A stretch of DNA of 64,000 nt, from contig JAGCPF010000037.1 of NCBI GenBank assembly GCA_017642335.1, forward strand, positions 1 through 64,000, written 5' to 3'. This stretch comes from Fibrobacter sp. (GTDB lineage: Bacteria > Fibrobacterota > Fibrobacteria > Fibrobacterales > Fibrobacteraceae). A model generated the notes under the pieces. The model worked only from the letters and a program-made list of their open reading frames with translations. It did no database searches and had not been told where the DNA came from. A program made the translations under genes and the position numbers. Position 1 is the first letter of the stretch; each line of letters starts with the position of its first letter. Shown here piece by piece: positions 63,333-64,000 of the stretch.

Positions 63333-64000
63333 TTAATGCGTTACGGACAACATTTTCACTTTGCCGTCATATTTAACCATGTAGACACCCGTCTTGCCAA
63401 GCTTCAAGAACACGGCGTCGTTCAAGGAAGTTCCATCCCTCAATTCAACCTTGCCGAGATACTTGCCCTGCACATCGAACACCTGCAATACCGAAGCACC
63501 CATCGTCACCGGCGACACATCCGGGAGAGCGTCAATGGACGCATTGACGGGACCTGCAACACTACTGCTTACCGGAATGATAATTGCAGGCATACTGGAA
63601 CTAGAAACGACAGGAACGGCAACACTTGATGACGAAGGAACTTTATCAGGCCAGAAATTCCTGCTGCTCGAAGTCGGGTTCTTCGCCGTGCTGGAACTGC
63701 TCCTGTGATGGCTGCTCGTTCTCGAAGAACTGGAAACCAAATGCGAGGATCGATGAGAGGATGAAGAAGGATGAATGGATGTCGACGAATGATGGGTCGA
63801 TGCACTGGATTTCGGCGTTACCGCTGTTTCCGAGCCAGACGGTGAACCTTTAGACGTTATGTTGAAGTAGGTGAAGTCAATCTTTCCGGTAGCACCGCCA
63901 CCGGCTTCGGCCAGCACCTTCACCTCGTACATCTTCCCGAGATTCAGGCCAACCTCCCCCCATTTCTTGAAATGGGCGGTAATGTCGATATGGCCGCACT
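63333..64000 (-). CDS. GH11-type xylanase, C-terminal part with Ser linker and sorting tail (5' end outside window)
   Basis: The frame is open to the window edge. The first visible residues (CGHIDITAHFKKWGEVG, LNLGKMYEVKVLAEAGGG) match the end of GH11 endo-xylanase domains, where the ITxHFxxWxxLGxxLG block and the following strand close the jelly roll. A Ser/His-rich linker (~residues 55-130 of the visible part; SSSSHRSSHLVSSSSRTSS) follows. Then comes the C-terminal sorting domain (ASVLQVFDVQGKYLGKVELR, LGKTGVYMVKYDGKVKML). The substrate xylan is inferred from the family. The catalytic Glu residues are mostly upstream of the window. Confidence 0.75.
   Translation of the reverse strand, partial: CGHIDITAHFKKWGEVGLNLGKMYEVKVLAEAGGGATGKIDFTYFNITSKGSPSGSETAVTPKSSASTHHSSTSIHPSSSSHRSSHLVSSSSRTSSHHRSSSSTAKNPTSSSRNFWPDKVPSSSSVAVPVVSSSSMPAIIIPVSSSVAGPVNASIDALPDVSPVTMGASVLQVFDVQGKYLGKVELRDGTSLNDAVFLKLGKTGVYMVKYDGKVKMLSVTH

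Overview
The window looks like a chromosomal segment of a Fibrobacter-type bacterium (phylum Fibrobacterota). The evidence is a lipoprotein with the Fibrobacter major paralogous (FISUMP) domain, a probable member of the Fibrobacter-specific TIGR02171 family, several secreted proteins ending in the same Fibrobacter-style C-terminal sorting tail, a GH16 beta-glucanase, what appears to be the end of a GH11 xylanase, and a double CotH protein. Housekeeping genes are rich in G/C-ending codons, which creates very long antisense shadow ORFs. Accessory genes are clearly AT-richer.

Layout. 1-461: end of a LysR regulator. 489-4726: minus-strand biotin operon bioA-bioW-bioF-bioD (pimelate to dethiobiotin; bioB is not here). 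4802-5824: two convergent GNAT genes. 5981-10525: CotH protein with an internal 1.45 kb duplication and an in-frame stop just before its sorting tail. 10890-14599: lipoprotein, then a large TIGR02171-like lipoprotein. 14695-21048: pheT, a MORN-type secreted protein, a small acidic protein, dnaX with an A10 slippage site, and ybaB. 21225-26857: TolC/MFP/RND efflux operon. 26945-33205: GspE/PilB-like ATPase, mtgA, a CHC2-Toprim primase-like gene, murB, VanZ-like, rlmI-like. 33349-35523: a two-gene radical SAM unit of unknown role. 35554-39811: GH16 glucanase, FISUMP lipoprotein, TPR protein. 40199-42216: groES-groEL behind a sigma-54-like promoter. 42346-46389: AT-rich block with two different AAA ATPases, each behind repeated operator-like sites, plus tiny membrane ORFs. 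46583-46656: tRNA-Arg(ACG). 46774-55511: PBP1A, rlmN, a methyltransferase, a SEC-C protein, argC, obgE, HU, smpB and an amidase. 55512-63176: two paralogous lipoproteins, yebC, a secreted Lys-rich protein, a phosphohexomutase, an outer-membrane-type protein, dapA and a Cys-cluster protein. 63333-64000: tail of a GH11-type xylanase.

Four signals cut across genes. (1) A TAnnTTTR box lies 4-8 nt before the start codon of at least nine genes, suggesting leaderless transcripts. (2) Degenerate tandem 7-bp repeats occupy many intergenic gaps. (3) Three convergent gene pairs abut with zero spacing through a shared palindromic stop hexamer. (4) dnaX has a slippage site whose two alternative frames both stop at once, predicting a gamma subunit. 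No CRISPR array, prophage or complete insertion sequence was seen. The least explained genes are the radical SAM pair, the TIGR02171-like fusion, the operator-bearing ATPases and the paired lipoproteins.
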